A stretch of 64,000 nucleotides of DNA from Rhizobium sp. 32-5/1 (GCF_029537235.1 NZ_CP120638.1:310001-374000), one strand, 5' to 3'. Counted from the stretch's first letter, positions 49,712-59,605 are shown. The notes: generated by a model from the sequence alone, not told the origin. Made by a program: numbers and translations.

Positions 49712-50065
49712 TCATTTCTTTTCCATGACGCATTGCAGCGGGTGCTGATGTTCGCGGGCGAAGTCCATCACCTGCGTCACTTTGGTTTCGGCCACCTCGT
49801 AGGTAAAAACGCCGCATTCACCCACGCCGTGATTGTGAACATGGAGCATGATGTGCGTGGCCGCCTCGCGATCCTTCTGGAAGAAACGCTCCAGGATGTG
49901 GATCACGAATTCCATCGGCGTGTAGTCGTCGTTCAGAAGCAGGACACGATACAGGCTCGGCTTCTTCGTCTTGGGCTTTGTCCGGGTGATAACGGAGGTG
50001 CCACGGTTGGCATTGTCCCCGTCTCCCTCGCTGCTCTTTTGCATCCGGACCGGCATGGCGATCAT
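49712..50065 (-). CDS. clpS: ATP-dependent Clp protease adaptor ClpS
   Basis: ClpS recognises proteins with destabilising N-terminal residues and delivers them to ClpAP. The 117-residue product has a flexible N-terminal tail and the core [18 protein letters not shown], then [20 protein letters not shown] with the peptide-binding residues. It is directly upstream of clpA in a two-gene operon. Confidence 0.95.
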   Translation of the reverse strand: MIAMPVRMQKSSEGDGDNANRGTSVITRTKPKTKKPSLYRVLLLNDDYTPMEFVIHILERFFQKDREAATHIMLHVHNHGVGECGVFTYEVAETKVTQVMDFAREHQHPLQCVMEKK

Positions 50066-50257
50066 TCTTCTTCATTCCCTTGAACAGCCGCAAAGCGTGG
50101 GAGCGAGTTGCGGCCTGTGCGTGACACTTAATCTAGTGGTTCTTTTTCAGATTTTAAGACTGTTCTTCCGCACTGCAATCACATTTGCATTTGGAGACGC
50201 AAGATTGACCACCTTTCCCTAGGGTATCCCCGCTTGATCCATCCTGCAAACAACAAA

Positions 50258-50286
50258 AAACCGGCTGCAGGTCTCGCAGCCGGTTT
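50258..50286 (-). terminator. Intrinsic terminator of the phasin gene
   Basis: Stem AAACCGGCTGC / GCAGCCGGTTT with a seven-base loop, followed on the minus strand by six T. It lies 30 bases after the phasin stop. Confidence 0.92.
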
Positions 50287-50315
50287 AGGTCTAGCAAATC
50301 TCGCTGTCGTGCAGC

Positions 50316-50669
50316 TTACGCCGCAACGGCAGCCTTGGCAGCTGCAGTCGCCTTGGCGACTGGTGCCTCGTACGGCTTGTATGCGCCCTTGGCGAGGTCG
50401 GCATACATTTCGCCGATCTTCGTCGCTTCCGAGACGTAGCCTTCATAGGCGGACTTGACGTAACCGGTCTGAAGTTCGAGAGCGGCTTCGACACTCTTCA
50501 CGCTCGACAGCTTTTCGACATGGGCAATGCTGTCTTCGAAGGACTTCTTGGAATAATCGGCAGCTTCGGTCGCGATTGCCTGAAAAGCCTTCGTCATCGC
50601 CGAATAGCTTTTCATCATCGTATCCATGGCTTCTTTGCTTTTCTTGTTCGCGTCTTCGAAATTAAACAT
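50316..50669 (-). CDS. Phasin family protein
   Basis: A 117-residue helical protein of the phasin family, which coats polyhydroxybutyrate granules. It starts MFNFEDANKKSKEAMDTMMK and has the phasin core SYSAMTKAFQAIATEAADYS and VEAALELQTGYVKSAYEGYV, with an Ala/Lys-rich end. The start at 50669 follows a GGAG-type site. It is a single gene with its own terminator; near-repeats upstream may be regulatory. Confidence 0.9.
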   Translation of the reverse strand: MFNFEDANKKSKEAMDTMMKSYSAMTKAFQAIATEAADYSKKSFEDSIAHVEKLSSVKSVEAALELQTGYVKSAYEGYVSEATKIGEMYADLAKGAYKPYEAPVAKATAAAKAAVAA

Positions 50670-50712
50670 CCGGTTGCTCCTTATTGCCGGCGGATCGTGA
50701 ATACAGCTTAGG

Positions 50713-50756
50713 TGCATCGCACAATAAAGTCAATATATGCGTGCACCGCAATAAAG
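50713..50756. promoter_or_regulatory. Near-direct repeats upstream of the phasin gene
   Basis: Two similar segments, TGCATCGCACAATAAAG (50713-50729) and TGCACCGCAATAAAG (50742-50756), lie about 45-90 bases upstream of the phasin start. Spacing of about 29 bases fits paired regulator sites. PHB granule genes are often controlled by PhaR/AniA; whether this is its site is a guess. Confidence 0.3.
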
Positions 50757-50841
50757 CGCAGCGATTGCAACGACTTGATGAAAATCGATGAAATTCTGGC
50801 GAAATTCGGCAAATTTTGGAGAAAAAAGTATGATTTTTCAT

Positions 50842-50873
50842 AAAAAATCCGCCCTGACTGCTCAGGACGGATG
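50842..50873 (-). terminator. Intrinsic terminator of the DUF3126 gene
   Basis: Stem ATCCGTCCTGA / TCAGGGCGGAT (one mismatch) with a short loop, followed on the minus strand by a run of T. It lies about 25 bases after the stop. Confidence 0.85.
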
Positions 50874-50899
50874 AAATTTCGAAAAATCCAAGCGGGTGC

Positions 50900-51103
50900 T
50901 TAGAGGTCGATGTCGAGGATCGCCATGGAGAAGCTGTAGGACAGTTCGCCATCTTCCTCGTCGCGAAAGACCACGCCGAGAAACTCGTCCTCAAGATAGA
51001 CTTCGGCGGATTCATCCTTTTTCGCACGCGCCTTGATGACCATTCCCTGATTGAATGTGCGCTTGAAATAGGCTTCCAGCTTTCTGATTTCTTCGGGCTT
51101 CAA
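50900..51103 (-). CDS. DUF3126 family protein, probable TTG start
   Basis: A small conserved alphaproteobacterial protein of unknown function. The sequence LKPEEIRKLEAYFKRTFN, then KKDESAEVYLEDEFLGVVF and the end FSMAILDIDL match DUF3126. Homologues start at the LKPEEIRK position, and here that codon is TTG (51103) with a GGAGACGAG site just upstream. An ATG at 51145 would add 14 residues unlike the family. I therefore prefer the 67-residue TTG form. Confidence 0.82.
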   Translation of the reverse strand: MKPEEIRKLEAYFKRTFNQGMVIKARAKKDESAEVYLEDEFLGVVFRDEEDGELSYSFSMAILDIDL

Positions 51104-51197
51104 GTCTCGTCTCCAGTGCAGTTTGATTTGCGCCGCTTCTCGCATGGAGGCTCAAGCGCTGTAAACCCCTTTGGGCGGAAGATGGATTGGAAGGCGG

Positions 51198-52028
51198 TCA
51201 GATTTCAAAGGTCGTTGCCAGCAACTGATCCATCGATCGCGATGGTTCGGAGCAGCCAGCTTCACCCACCACGCGGGCCGGGACGCCGGCAACCGTGGTT
51301 TTGGGCGGCACCGGTTTCAGCACCACGGAACCTGCCGCAACCCGCGAGCAATTGCCGATATGGATATTGCCGAGGATTTTTGCCCCCGCACCAATCAGCA
51401 CGCCATTGCCGATCTTCGGATGACGGTCGCTGCCCTCCTTGCCGGTTCCGCCCAGCGTTACGCCGTGAAGGATCGAGACATTATCGCCGATCACAGCCGT
51501 TTCGCCGACCACAAGCCCGGTGGCGTGATCAAGGAAGATGCCCTTGCCGATCCGCGCTGCGGGATTGATGTCCGTCTGGAAAACCGAGGACGAGCGGCTC
51601 TGCAGGTAGAGCGCCAGATCGCGTCGGCCATGCTCCAGCAGCCAATGGGCCAGCCGGTGCGTCTGGATGGCGTGAAATCCCTTGAAATAGAGGATGACTT
51701 CCATGAACCGCGTGCAGGCCGGATCGCGATCATAAACCGCCTGGATATCGACGCGCAGGATCGTGCCCCATTCCGGCCAGTCGCTGCGCATTTCGGCAAA
51801 AGTCTGCCGCAAAAGGTTGGCCTGTAGGTCTGGATGATCAAGGCGCTCGCAGATGCGGTGGATCACCGCCTCTTCAAGTGAATGCTGGTTGATGATCGTC
51901 GAATACAAAAAAGCGGCCAGCAGCGGCTCTTGCTCGGAGGCGGTACGTGCCTCCTGCTGCAGGCTGTCCCATATCGGGTCCATGGCTTTTACGGTCTCGG
52001 CATGGCGTAGTTCGGTCGTGGCGACCAT
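51198..52028 (-). CDS. cysE: Serine O-acetyltransferase
   Basis: CysE makes O-acetylserine, the first step of cysteine synthesis. The 276-residue protein has the helical N-terminal domain (DPIWDSLQQEARTASEQEP), the RVDIQAVYDRDPACTR segment, and the hexapeptide helix with DINPAARIGKGIFLDHATG and HGVTLGGTGKEGSDRHPKIG. A strong GAAGGAGAG site precedes the ATG at 52028. It is the first gene ahead of the DUF3126 gene on this strand. Confidence 0.96.
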   Translation of the reverse strand: MVATTELRHAETVKAMDPIWDSLQQEARTASEQEPLLAAFLYSTIINQHSLEEAVIHRICERLDHPDLQANLLRQTFAEMRSDWPEWGTILRVDIQAVYDRDPACTRFMEVILYFKGFHAIQTHRLAHWLLEHGRRDLALYLQSRSSSVFQTDINPAARIGKGIFLDHATGLVVGETAVIGDNVSILHGVTLGGTGKEGSDRHPKIGNGVLIGAGAKILGNIHIGNCSRVAAGSVVLKPVPPKTTVAGVPARVVGEAGCSEPSRSMDQLLATTFEI

Positions 52029-52173
52029 CGTCGCTCTCCTTCATAGTCCGTCGTGCATATTCCGTCGCGGGCGTCCGGCACGTCGCCCGAATATAGGGTA
52101 AAACACCGGCGACATAAATGGGTATCGGCAATTCACCATCAGTTGGCCCCTCGCCGCCCCTATAGTGGGCCGT

Positions 52174-52958
52174 TTAGGAGTGCCCGACGGCTGCCAGAAA
52201 TTCAAGGGCAGCCTTCTTGAACACCCGGTCTCCGACGGCCAACATGTGATCACGGCCGGGGATGTCCAGGGCGGTCGCATGCGGCATCAGTGCGGCAAGT
52301 TCCTGCGGCGAACCGGCAATGTCGTCCGTCGTCCCGACGCCGATCAGCGTGGGGACGACGATCCTTGCCAAGTCCTGCGCCGTCAAAAGGTCGCGGGAGG
52401 TGGAAATGCAGGCTGCAAGCGCCAAGCGATCACTCTTCGTCTGGTCGGCAAAGGCGCGGAACATCCGTCCGCGCTGATGCGTCACATCCTCAAGCGACGG
52501 CGCCTTCAAGGCCTCTGCGATCGGATCCCAGTCGCCGACGCCGGTAACCATGCCAATGCCAAGCCCCCGAAAATCAGCGACCGGACGCGGTCTGGATGGT
52601 TGAGTGCCAGAAACGCGGATATGCGCGCACCCATGGAATATCCCATGACATGGGCCTCCTCGATGCCGAGATGGCCGAGCAAGGCTGCGGCATCGCCCGC
52701 CATCAAACGCGGATAATAAAGCGCCTGATCATGCGGCTTGCTGCTTGCACCATGGCCGCGATTGTCGAAGGCGATCACTCGGTAGCCGGCGTCGCCTAGT
52801 GTTTTCAGCCAGCCGGGAAACACCCAGTTGACGTTGGCGCTCGAAGCAAACCCGTGGATCAGAAGGATCGGATCGCCTGAAGGATCCCCCTCGTCGAAAT
52901 AGGCAATATCGAGGCCCTGATGGCGGAAATGGGAGAACAGCGGCGGATCGAGCGTCAT
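52174..52958 (-). CDS. Alpha/beta hydrolase (frame interrupted)
   Basis: An alpha/beta-hydrolase-fold enzyme of about 260 residues. It has the oxyanion region LLIHGFASSANVNWV, the DNRGHGASSKP loop, the nucleophile elbow GYSMGARIS with the catalytic Ser, and the C-terminal His in DIPGRDHMLAVGD. The frame changes at the five-C run 52564-52568; one more base gives LIFGGLGIGMVTGVGDWDP, a continuous protein. The start MTLDPPLFSHF at 52958 has an AGGA site. The substrate is not known. Confidence 0.85.
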
Positions 52959-53136
52959 ATCTTTGTCCTGTTGCGCCTGGAACCTAGGATTTTCCGCTGC
53001 ACGGGAAAAGCCCCATGCGCTTAAAACCAAATCAAAACACACAGGCGCGGCATCTTTACAGCTACACTTTTCGATCAAAGCCCCTATGGTGCGGCCGGAT
53101 TTGACAGACCTTCAGCAGACTTCAGTGGAGCACGAC

Positions 53137-53382
53137 ATGGCCGGGCACGGTATTCCCCATTTCCAGAACGACGGCGGTCACCGGGTGATCGAGATCGGCG
53201 TCAAGGAATTCATGTGCACGGGCGCATCGGTGCCCTACGACCACCCGCACATCTATCTCGACATGGGCGACGACAACGAAAAGGTCTGCCCCTACTGCTC
53301 GACACTCTATCGCTACAACGGCAAACTGAAGGCCGAACAGACCGTGCCTGACGGCTGCGTGTTTCACGCAAAGGCGGCCTAA
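53137..53382 (+). CDS. Zinc-finger domain protein, zf-CHCC (NDUFS6-like)
   Basis: An 81-residue protein with the zf-CHCC domain also found in NDUFS6, an accessory subunit of mitochondrial complex I. The likely zinc ligands are Cys in KEFMCTGASVPYDHPH, His, and the CPYC pair. Alphaproteobacterial members are thought to bind complex I, by family analogy. The ATG at 53137 follows GGAG. It precedes an FAD monooxygenase by 30 bases. Confidence 0.88.
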   Translation: MAGHGIPHFQNDGGHRVIEIGVKEFMCTGASVPYDHPHIYLDMGDDNEKVCPYCSTLYRYNGKLKAEQTVPDGCVFHAKAA

Positions 53383-53412
53383 TACCAAGCCGCGCCGCGG
53401 CGAAAGAGCCCC

Positions 53413-54582
53413 ATGCACAAGAGCGAACCGATCGCGATCGTCGGCGCCGGCATCGCCGGACTGACGGCTGCGCTTTGCCTTTCCCAGCGTGGCTTTTCCG
53501 TTGATATTATAGAGCAGGCTGGCCAGTTGAGCACGATCGGTGCCGGCCTGCAGCTTTCCTCGAATGCCACGGCCATCCTAACACGGCTGGGTCTCCTACC
53601 GGCGCTCGAAGCCGCCTGGACCGAACCCGATTCGATTTGCCTCATCGACGGAAAAACGCTGAAACCGCTGGCCAGAGTTCCGTCTGGCTCCTCCGCAAGA
53701 AAACGCTGGAACGCACCTTACGGCGTCCTGCATCGTGCGAGCCTGCAGCGAATTCTGGTTGAATCGGTCCAGCAGCAGCCACTTTGCCAACTGCATCTGG
53801 GCCAACGGCTAGACAATACCAGGTCTGAAACAATCGCCGACATCACCGGACACACTGCGGGATTGCTTATCGGAGCCGACGGGGTCTGGTCCTCTGTCCG
53901 AACCCGAATGCCGGGCGCGGGTACAGCGCGGTTCTCCGGCAATGTCGCCTTCAGGTTCACCATCGACCGGCGCGATGCGCCGGCGGTTTTCGATCCCTCC
54001 CTTGTCATGGCCTTTGTTGGCCCGCGGGCTCATATCGTCGCCTATCCTTTGCGGGAAGCCGATACCGTCAATATTGTCGCAATCGTTCAGGGAAAGGTCG
54101 GTGCCATATCCTGGGGCGAAACCGCATCCGCTCACCACCACAGCGAACTGATCTCGGCCTTTGCCGGTTGGCATGCCGATCTGCAGCGCCTGTTCGCTCA
54201 AGGCCAGCCGCCAACATTCTGGCCGCTCTACGAGGTGACGGATGGGGCGTGGCAGGATGGAACCGGCACTGTGCTGATTGGCGACGCAGCACACGCCATG
54301 ATGCCCTTTGCCGCGCAGGGCGCCGCCATGGCTATCGAGGATGCCTGGGAGCTTGCAGCCTTTCTGGACAGCGGGCAGCCGCAAAACGATGCGCTGGCAG
54401 CCTTCGTCGCGAACAGAAAGAGCCGCATCAAGAAGGTCCGGGCGCGCGGTGCGTTCAACCGCTTCGCCTATCACGCAACCGGGCCGGTCAGGATAGCGCG
54501 CGACTTCGTCCTGTCGAGAAAGCGGCCAGAGGACCTGGCCGCCGATCTGGATTGGCTCTACGGCTATAAAGCCAGCGACTGA
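53413..54582 (+). CDS. FAD-dependent monooxygenase (UbiH / salicylate hydroxylase-like)
   Basis: A class A flavoprotein monooxygenase of 389 residues. The N-terminal ADP-binding motif is IAIVGAGIAGLTAALCL, the middle has LLIGADGVWSSVR, and the FAD-binding motif near residue 290 is IGDAAHAMMPFAAQGAAMAIEDA. Such enzymes hydroxylate aromatic or quinone substrates using NAD(P)H. It could be a salicylate hydroxylase-like or ubiquinone-related enzyme; the sequence does not decide. It converges with metC. Confidence 0.88.
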   Translation: MHKSEPIAIVGAGIAGLTAALCLSQRGFSVDIIEQAGQLSTIGAGLQLSSNATAILTRLGLLPALEAAWTEPDSICLIDGKTLKPLARVPSGSSARKRWNAPYGVLHRASLQRILVESVQQQPLCQLHLGQRLDNTRSETIADITGHTAGLLIGADGVWSSVRTRMPGAGTARFSGNVAFRFTIDRRDAPAVFDPSLVMAFVGPRAHIVAYPLREADTVNIVAIVQGKVGAISWGETASAHHHSELISAFAGWHADLQRLFAQGQPPTFWPLYEVTDGAWQDGTGTVLIGDAAHAMMPFAAQGAAMAIEDAWELAAFLDSGQPQNDALAAFVANRKSRIKKVRARGAFNRFAYHATGPVRIARDFVLSRKRPEDLAADLDWLYGYKASD

Positions 54583-54588
54583 GCGCCG

Positions 54589-55778
54589 TCAGATCGCGGC
54601 CGCTGCGGTGAGGCCGGCTTCGATATCCTTGCGCAGATCCGCCACGTCTTCGAGGCCGATCTGCAGCCGCAGCACCGGACCTTCGGTCGGTGCCTTGCAG
54701 ATCACCCGGTCCGAAAGTCCAACGTGAACCGCAAGGCTTTCATATCCGCCCCAGGAATAGCCGAGACCGAACAGCGATAGAGCATCGAGGAAAGCGTGGG
54801 CCTTCGCCTTGAACCGGTCCTGGCTCTCGACCTTGAGCACGATGGAAAAAATACCGCTCGAACCGCAAAAATCGCGCTTCCAGAGATCGTGCCCCGGAAA
54901 GCTCGGCAGCGCCGGATGCAGAACCCGGGCCACATCTTCGCGCTCTTCCAGCCAGCGTGCGATGTTCAGCGTGCTTTCCTGGTGGCGCTCCAGCCGGACA
55001 CCCATGGTGCGCAGGCCGCGCAGGATCTGGTAGGCGTCATCAGGCGCGCCGCAGATACCGAGCGTGATATTCGCCTCCTTCAGCTGCTCCCAGTGTCTGG
55101 CATTTGCCGAAACCGTGCCCATCAGGATATCCGAATGGCCGGACGGATATTTCGTCGCGGCATGGATGGAAATATCGACGCCATGGTCGAGCGGCTTGAA
55201 ATACAGCGGCGTTGCCCAGGTGTTGTCCATGGTCACCACACAGCCATGGCGATGGGCGGCAGCGGAGATCGCTGCGATGTCCTGCATCTCGAAGGTGTTG
55301 GAGCCCGGTGCTTCCGTATGCACAAGCTTCGTATTCGGCCGGATCAGCGATTCGATGCCGGCACCGATCATCGGATCGTAGTATTCGACGGTAACGCCGA
55401 GGCGTGTCAGCATCGTGTTGCAGAAATGGCGGGTCGGGAAATAGACCGAATCAACGATCAGCGCATGGTCGCCGGCCGACAGGAAGGCGAGGAACGGCAC
55501 AGTGACCGCAGCCAGCCCTGACGGAACGAGGATGGTTCCCGCCGATCCTTCCAATGCGTCGATCGCTTCGCAAAGCGCGTCCGTGGTCGGCGTTCCGCGC
55601 GTGCCATAGGTATATTTCTGCGCCCGCGCTTCCATCGTTCGCGCATCAGGAAACAGCACCGTGGAGGCGTGGACGACGGGCGGGTTGACGAAGCCGTGGT
55701 AGTCCGCAGGATTGTTGCCGATATGGCTAAGACGGGTGTTGACGCCGGCTCCGGCGAGGATGGTTTTTTGTCTTTCAT
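54589..55778 (-). CDS. metC: Cystathionine beta-lyase (frame interrupted near the start)
   Basis: A PLP enzyme of the Cys/Met metabolism family that converts cystathionine to homocysteine. Features are YGTRGTPTTDALCEAIDALEG, VTMDNTWATPLYFKPLDHGVD and the PLP-lysine motif HAATKYPSGHSDILMG. The first nine codons from ATG 55778 (MKDKK) are out of frame with the rest; one more A in the run at 55764-55769 (T on plus) gives MKDKKTILAGAGVNTRLSHI, the family N-terminus. The gene converges with the FAD monooxygenase and is divergent from aapJ. No SAM-II riboswitch was recognised upstream. Confidence 0.9.
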
Positions 55779-55874
55779 GGCAATCCGCTCTTCGATGGTG
55801 TCCCGGAGCCTTGTCGGATGACGTGTCGAGCGGGTCAAGACCTATTCAGCAGCAGCCACCGGTCGCCACTCCAA

Positions 55875-55886
55875 AATTGGCCAATT
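55875..55886. promoter_or_regulatory. 12-bp perfect palindrome between metC and aapJ
   Basis: AATTGGCCAATT, a perfect palindrome, lies about 100 bases upstream of metC and 240 upstream of aapJ in a 345-base divergent intergenic region. It could be an operator for either gene. Confidence 0.35.
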
Positions 55887-55989
55887 GTCATTTTTTACGC
55901 AAAAAACTGCTCCCCGGAACAAAATTTGCCTAAACAGCGAGCGAAAATAAGGTTTTTGAGGGGAAGGATCAGAAAATCGGCAACGTGTC

Positions 55990-56019
55990 TTGACCCTGCG
56001 GGATTTTGAGCATGTGATA
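55990..56019 (+). promoter_or_regulatory. Possible sigma-70 promoter of aapJ
   Basis: TTGACC (55990-55995) and GTGATA (56014-56019) are separated by 18 bases, about 105 bases before the aapJ start. The -35 fits the rhizobial CTTGAC consensus; the -10 is weak. Confidence 0.35.
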
Positions 56020-56123
56020 GACGACACTCGCGCCAGGAGGGTGGCGGGGGCCGTATCTTTCGCCTTTGTGAGGCATGCAAGATGCGGGACGGGAACGAAA
56101 GACAACAGAAAAAGGTTCTAAAA

Positions 56124-57149
56124 ATGGCAAAGAAGATTCTGGCAGCGCTTGTTGGTGCTGCGGTCATGGGGATTGGCACCCACGGCGCATCGGCGGCGAC
56201 GCTTGACGACGTCAAGGCGAAGGGTTTCGTTCAGTGCGGCGTCAACACCGGCCTGTCCGGCTTCGCGTCGCCGGACGCATCCGGCAACTGGAGCGGCTTC
56301 GACGTCGATTATTGCAAGGCGATCGCAGCCGCAATCTTCGGTGACGCGACCAAGGTCAAGTATTCGCCGACCTCGGCCAAGGAACGCTTCCCGGCCCTGC
56401 AGTCGGGCGAAGTCGACGTCCTGGCCCGCAACACGACCTGGACCATCAACCGCGATACAGCGCTTGGCTTCAACTTCCGTGCGGTCAACTACTATGACGG
56501 CCAGGGCTTCATGGTCCGCAAAGGCCTCAACGTGAAGTCGGCGCTCGAGCTTTCGGGTGCTGCTGTCTGCGTCCAAACGGGCACGACCACCGAACTCAAC
56601 CTCGCCGACTACTTCAAGGCCAACAACCTCCAGTACAATCCGGTGGTTTTCGAAAAGCTCGAAGAAGTCAACGCCGCCTATGACGCCGGCCGTTGCGACG
56701 TCTACACGACCGACCAGTCGGGTCTGTATTCGCTACGTCTGACGCTGGCCGCTCCGGACGATCACATGATCCTGCCGGAAATCATCTCGAAGGAGCCGCT
56801 TGGGCCGGCCGTTCGTCAGGGTGATGACCAGTGGTTCGATATCGTAAGCTGGGTTCACTACGCGCTGATCAATGCCGAAGACTTCGGCATTACCACAGCC
56901 AATGTCGAAGAGATGAAGAAGTCTCCGAACCCCGACGTCCAGCGCTTCCTCGGCGTTGAGGCTGACACCAAGATCGGCACCGATCTCGGCCTCGGCAACG
57001 AATGGGCGGTCAACGTCATTAAGGCTGTTGGCAATTACGGCGAAATCTTCGATCGCAACATCGGCGCTGGTAGCCCGTTGAAGATCGAACGCGGCCTCAA
57101 CGCTCTCTGGAGCAAGGGCGGCATCCAGTACGCACCTCCGGTTCGTTGA
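56124..57149 (+). CDS. aapJ: General L-amino acid ABC transporter, substrate-binding protein AapJ
   Basis: AapJ is the periplasmic binding protein of the broad-range L-amino acid transporter of rhizobia, needed in symbiosis with legumes in R. leguminosarum. The 341-residue product has a signal peptide (MAKKILAALVGAAVMGIG to ASA) and family-3 binding protein features such as GFVQCGVNTGLSGFASPD and VDVLARNTTWTINRDT. The start at 56124 is chosen for the signal peptide; an in-frame ATG at 56082 is less suitable. It is the first gene of aapJQMP, with a stem-loop after it. Confidence 0.94.
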   Translation: MAKKILAALVGAAVMGIGTHGASAATLDDVKAKGFVQCGVNTGLSGFASPDASGNWSGFDVDYCKAIAAAIFGDATKVKYSPTSAKERFPALQSGEVDVLARNTTWTINRDTALGFNFRAVNYYDGQGFMVRKGLNVKSALELSGAAVCVQTGTTTELNLADYFKANNLQYNPVVFEKLEEVNAAYDAGRCDVYTTDQSGLYSLRLTLAAPDDHMILPEIISKEPLGPAVRQGDDQWFDIVSWVHYALINAEDFGITTANVEEMKKSPNPDVQRFLGVEADTKIGTDLGLGNEWAVNVIKAVGNYGEIFDRNIGAGSPLKIERGLNALWSKGGIQYAPPVR

Positions 57150-57167
57150 TATCCGTCTAGACAAGAG

Positions 57168-57191
57168 GGAAAGCGGCACCGTCCGCTTTCC
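57168..57191 (+). promoter_or_regulatory. Stem-loop between aapJ and aapQ
   Basis: A perfect 9-bp stem GGAAAGCGG / CCGCTTTCC with a six-base loop, 19 bases after the aapJ stop, followed by only a weak T stretch. Such hairpins after a binding-protein gene often allow more binding protein than permease, by partial termination or mRNA protection. Confidence 0.6.
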
Positions 57192-57247
57192 TTCCCAACG
57201 ATAAAAAGCACCCGAAAACAGGGTGATCAGGGGAAAAGAGGCTATGA

Positions 57248-58443
57248 ATGACCGTTGACGCCATAACTCCGTCCGGCAAAAAAACCAATCGTCCGGTTCG
57301 ATTATCAACGACCCTAAAGTACGGGGGATTTTCTACCAGGCCATCACATTGATCGCACTGGCTCTGCTGATCTACTGGATCGTGGACAATACCGTCGAGA
57401 ACCTGAGACGCGCCAACATCGCCTCCGGCTTTGGCTTCCTGAATGGCCGGGCGGGTTTCGACCCCGGCCAGAAGCTCATCCAGTTCACCAGCGATTCGAC
57501 CTATGGACGGGCACTGCTCGTCGGCTTTACCAACACCATGCTGGTTGCCGTGACCGGCATTTTCACAGCGACGATCCTCGGTTTTATCGTCGGCATCGGC
57601 CGGATGTCGAACAACTGGCTGATCTCGCGTCTGTCGCTCGCCTATGTCGAGTTGTTCCGCAACATCCCGCCGCTGCTCGTCATCTTCTTTTGGTATAGCG
57701 GCGTTCTCGCTGTGTTGCCGCAGGCACGCGACGCAATCTCCCTGCCCTTCACCATGTATCTCAGCAACCGGGGTCTGGCCTTCCCAAGCCCTGTCTTCGG
57801 CGACTGGGCGTTCCTGACATTCGTCGCGTTCATCATCGCCATCGTCGCCTCCGTCGTTCTTGCCCGCTGGTCGAGCAAGCGGCAGATGGCGACGGGACAG
57901 ACCTTTCCGGTGCTTCGCTCGATTGCTGCTTTGGTCATCGGTCTTCCGCTGCTGGTGTTCCTTGCGACGGGCGCACCCCTGAGCTTCGATTATCCGGTCG
58001 CGGGAAAATTCAACCTCACCGGCGGTTCGGTCGTTGGGCCGGAATTCATGTCTCTGTTCCTAGCTCTGTCCTTTTACACCGCCGCGTTCATTGCTGAAAT
58101 CGTTCGCGCCGGTATTCGCGGCGTCTCCAAGGGTCAGACGGAAGCGGCGCATGCGCTCGGCATCCGCCCAAGCCTGACGACGCGCCTCGTGGTCGTGCCG
58201 CAGGCCATGCGGATCATCATTCCACCGCTGACAAGCCAGTATCTCAACCTGACGAAAAACTCGTCGCTGGCCATCGCCGTCGGTTATGCCGACCTCGTGG
58301 CGCTCGGCGGAACCATCCTCAACCAGACGGGTCAATCCATCGAGATCGTGACGATCTGGATCATCGTCTACCTGTCACTCAGTCTGCTGACATCCGTCTT
58401 CATGAACTGGTTCAACGCCAAGATGGCATTGGTGGAGAGATAA
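57248..58443 (+). CDS. aapQ: General L-amino acid ABC transporter permease AapQ (frame interrupted near the start)
   Basis: An inner membrane permease of the HAAT/PAAT type. It has many membrane helices, the family N-terminal segment [20 protein letters not shown] and the EAA loop [22 protein letters not shown]. The start ATG at 57248 ([10 protein letters not shown]) is out of frame with the body; one more A in the seven-A run at 57278-57284 gives [17 protein letters not shown], which fits AapQ. The body alone has a later ATG at 57349 that would remove the first membrane segment. The restored length of about 398 residues matches the family. Confidence 0.9.
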
Positions 58444-58447
58444 GATC

Positions 58448-59605
58448 ATGAGCCTATCCCAGATAAATTTCGTCAGGCAGGAAATGCTGCCGCAGCAGCC
58501 AGCACCGCTCAGTGCGCGAGGTGCCGTCAACTGGATCCGTGCGAACCTCATTGCCACGCCCAAGGATGCGGTGATGACTTTCGTCGCTCTGATCCTTCTG
58601 GCCTGGCTGGTTCCACCGGCCCTCGATTGGCTCTTCATCAAAGCGGCCTGGTTCGGCACGGACCGCAGCGTCTGCGCCACCGTGGCCCAGGGCGGCATTC
58701 AGCCCGATGGCTGGAGCGGTGCCTGCTGGGCCTTCGTCGGGTCCAAGTTCGAGCAGTTCCTGTTCGGTCGTTATCCGCTGGAAGAACGCTGGCGGCCAAT
58801 CCTCGTCGGCATCCTGTTCGTCCTGCTTCTGATCCCGATGCTGATGCCGAAATTGCCACACAAGGGCATCAACGCGATCCTCCTGTTCGGCATCCTGCCG
58901 GTTGTCTCGTTCATTCTGCTGCCGGGCGGCATGCTTGGGCTGCCTTTCGTCGAAACGGCACTGTGGGGCGGCCTGATGGTCACGCTCATCCTGTCTTTCG
59001 TCGGCATTGCCGTCTCGCTGCCCTTCGGCATAGTGCTGGCACTGGGGCGGCGGTCGAAGATGCCCGTGATCAGAATGCTGTGCACGATGTTCATCGAAAT
59101 CGTCCGCGGCATTCCGCTGATCACCGTGCTCTTCATGGCCAGCGTGATGCTGCCGTTGTTCCTGCCGCAAGGCATGACCTTCGACCGGTTCCTGCGTGCC
59201 CTGATCGGCGTCTCGCTGTTTGCGTCCGCCTACATGGCCGAAGTGGTACGCGGCGGATTGCAGGCGATCCCGAAAGGGCAATATGAGGGTGCCGATTCAC
59301 TCGGACTTAGCTTCTGGCAGAAGATGAACCTGATTGTTCTGCCGCAGGCGCTGAAGCTGGTGATCCCCGGCATCGTCAACACCTTCATCGGTCTTTTCAA
59401 GGACACATCGCTGGTGTCGATTATCGGGATGTTCGATCTGCTCGGCATTGTCCGACTGAACTTCTCCGATGCAAACTGGGCCTCAGCCGTAACGCCAATG
59501 ACCGGCCTCGTCTTCGCGGGCTTCGTCTTCTGGATATTCTGCTTCGGAATGTCACGCTATTCAGGCTTCATGGAACGTATGCTCGACAAGGGCCATAAAC
59601 GATAA
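58448..59605 (+). CDS. aapM: General L-amino acid ABC transporter permease AapM
   Basis: The second permease of the AapJQMP system, 385 residues. It has about eight membrane helices and the EAA loop [21 protein letters not shown], then [19 protein letters not shown]. The ATG at 58448 is four bases after the aapQ stop, with GGAGAG upstream, so the two permeases are translated together. Confidence 0.95.
   Translation: MSLSQINFVRQEMLPQQPAPLSARGAVNWIRANLIATPKDAVMTFVALILLAWLVPPALDWLFIKAAWFGTDRSVCATVAQGGIQPDGWSGACWAFVGSKFEQFLFGRYPLEERWRPILVGILFVLLLIPMLMPKLPHKGINAILLFGILPVVSFILLPGGMLGLPFVETALWGGLMVTLILSFVGIAVSLPFGIVLALGRRSKMPVIRMLCTMFIEIVRGIPLITVLFMASVMLPLFLPQGMTFDRFLRALIGVSLFASAYMAEVVRGGLQAIPKGQYEGADSLGLSFWQKMNLIVLPQALKLVIPGIVNTFIGLFKDTSLVSIIGMFDLLGIVRLNFSDANWASAVTPMTGLVFAGFVFWIFCFGMSRYSGFMERMLDKGHKR

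Noticed and set aside
55779..55900. SAM-II riboswitch upstream of metC
   Set aside because: This motif is known upstream of some alphaproteobacterial met genes, so I looked for it, but the leader does not show the expected conserved core or pseudoknot.
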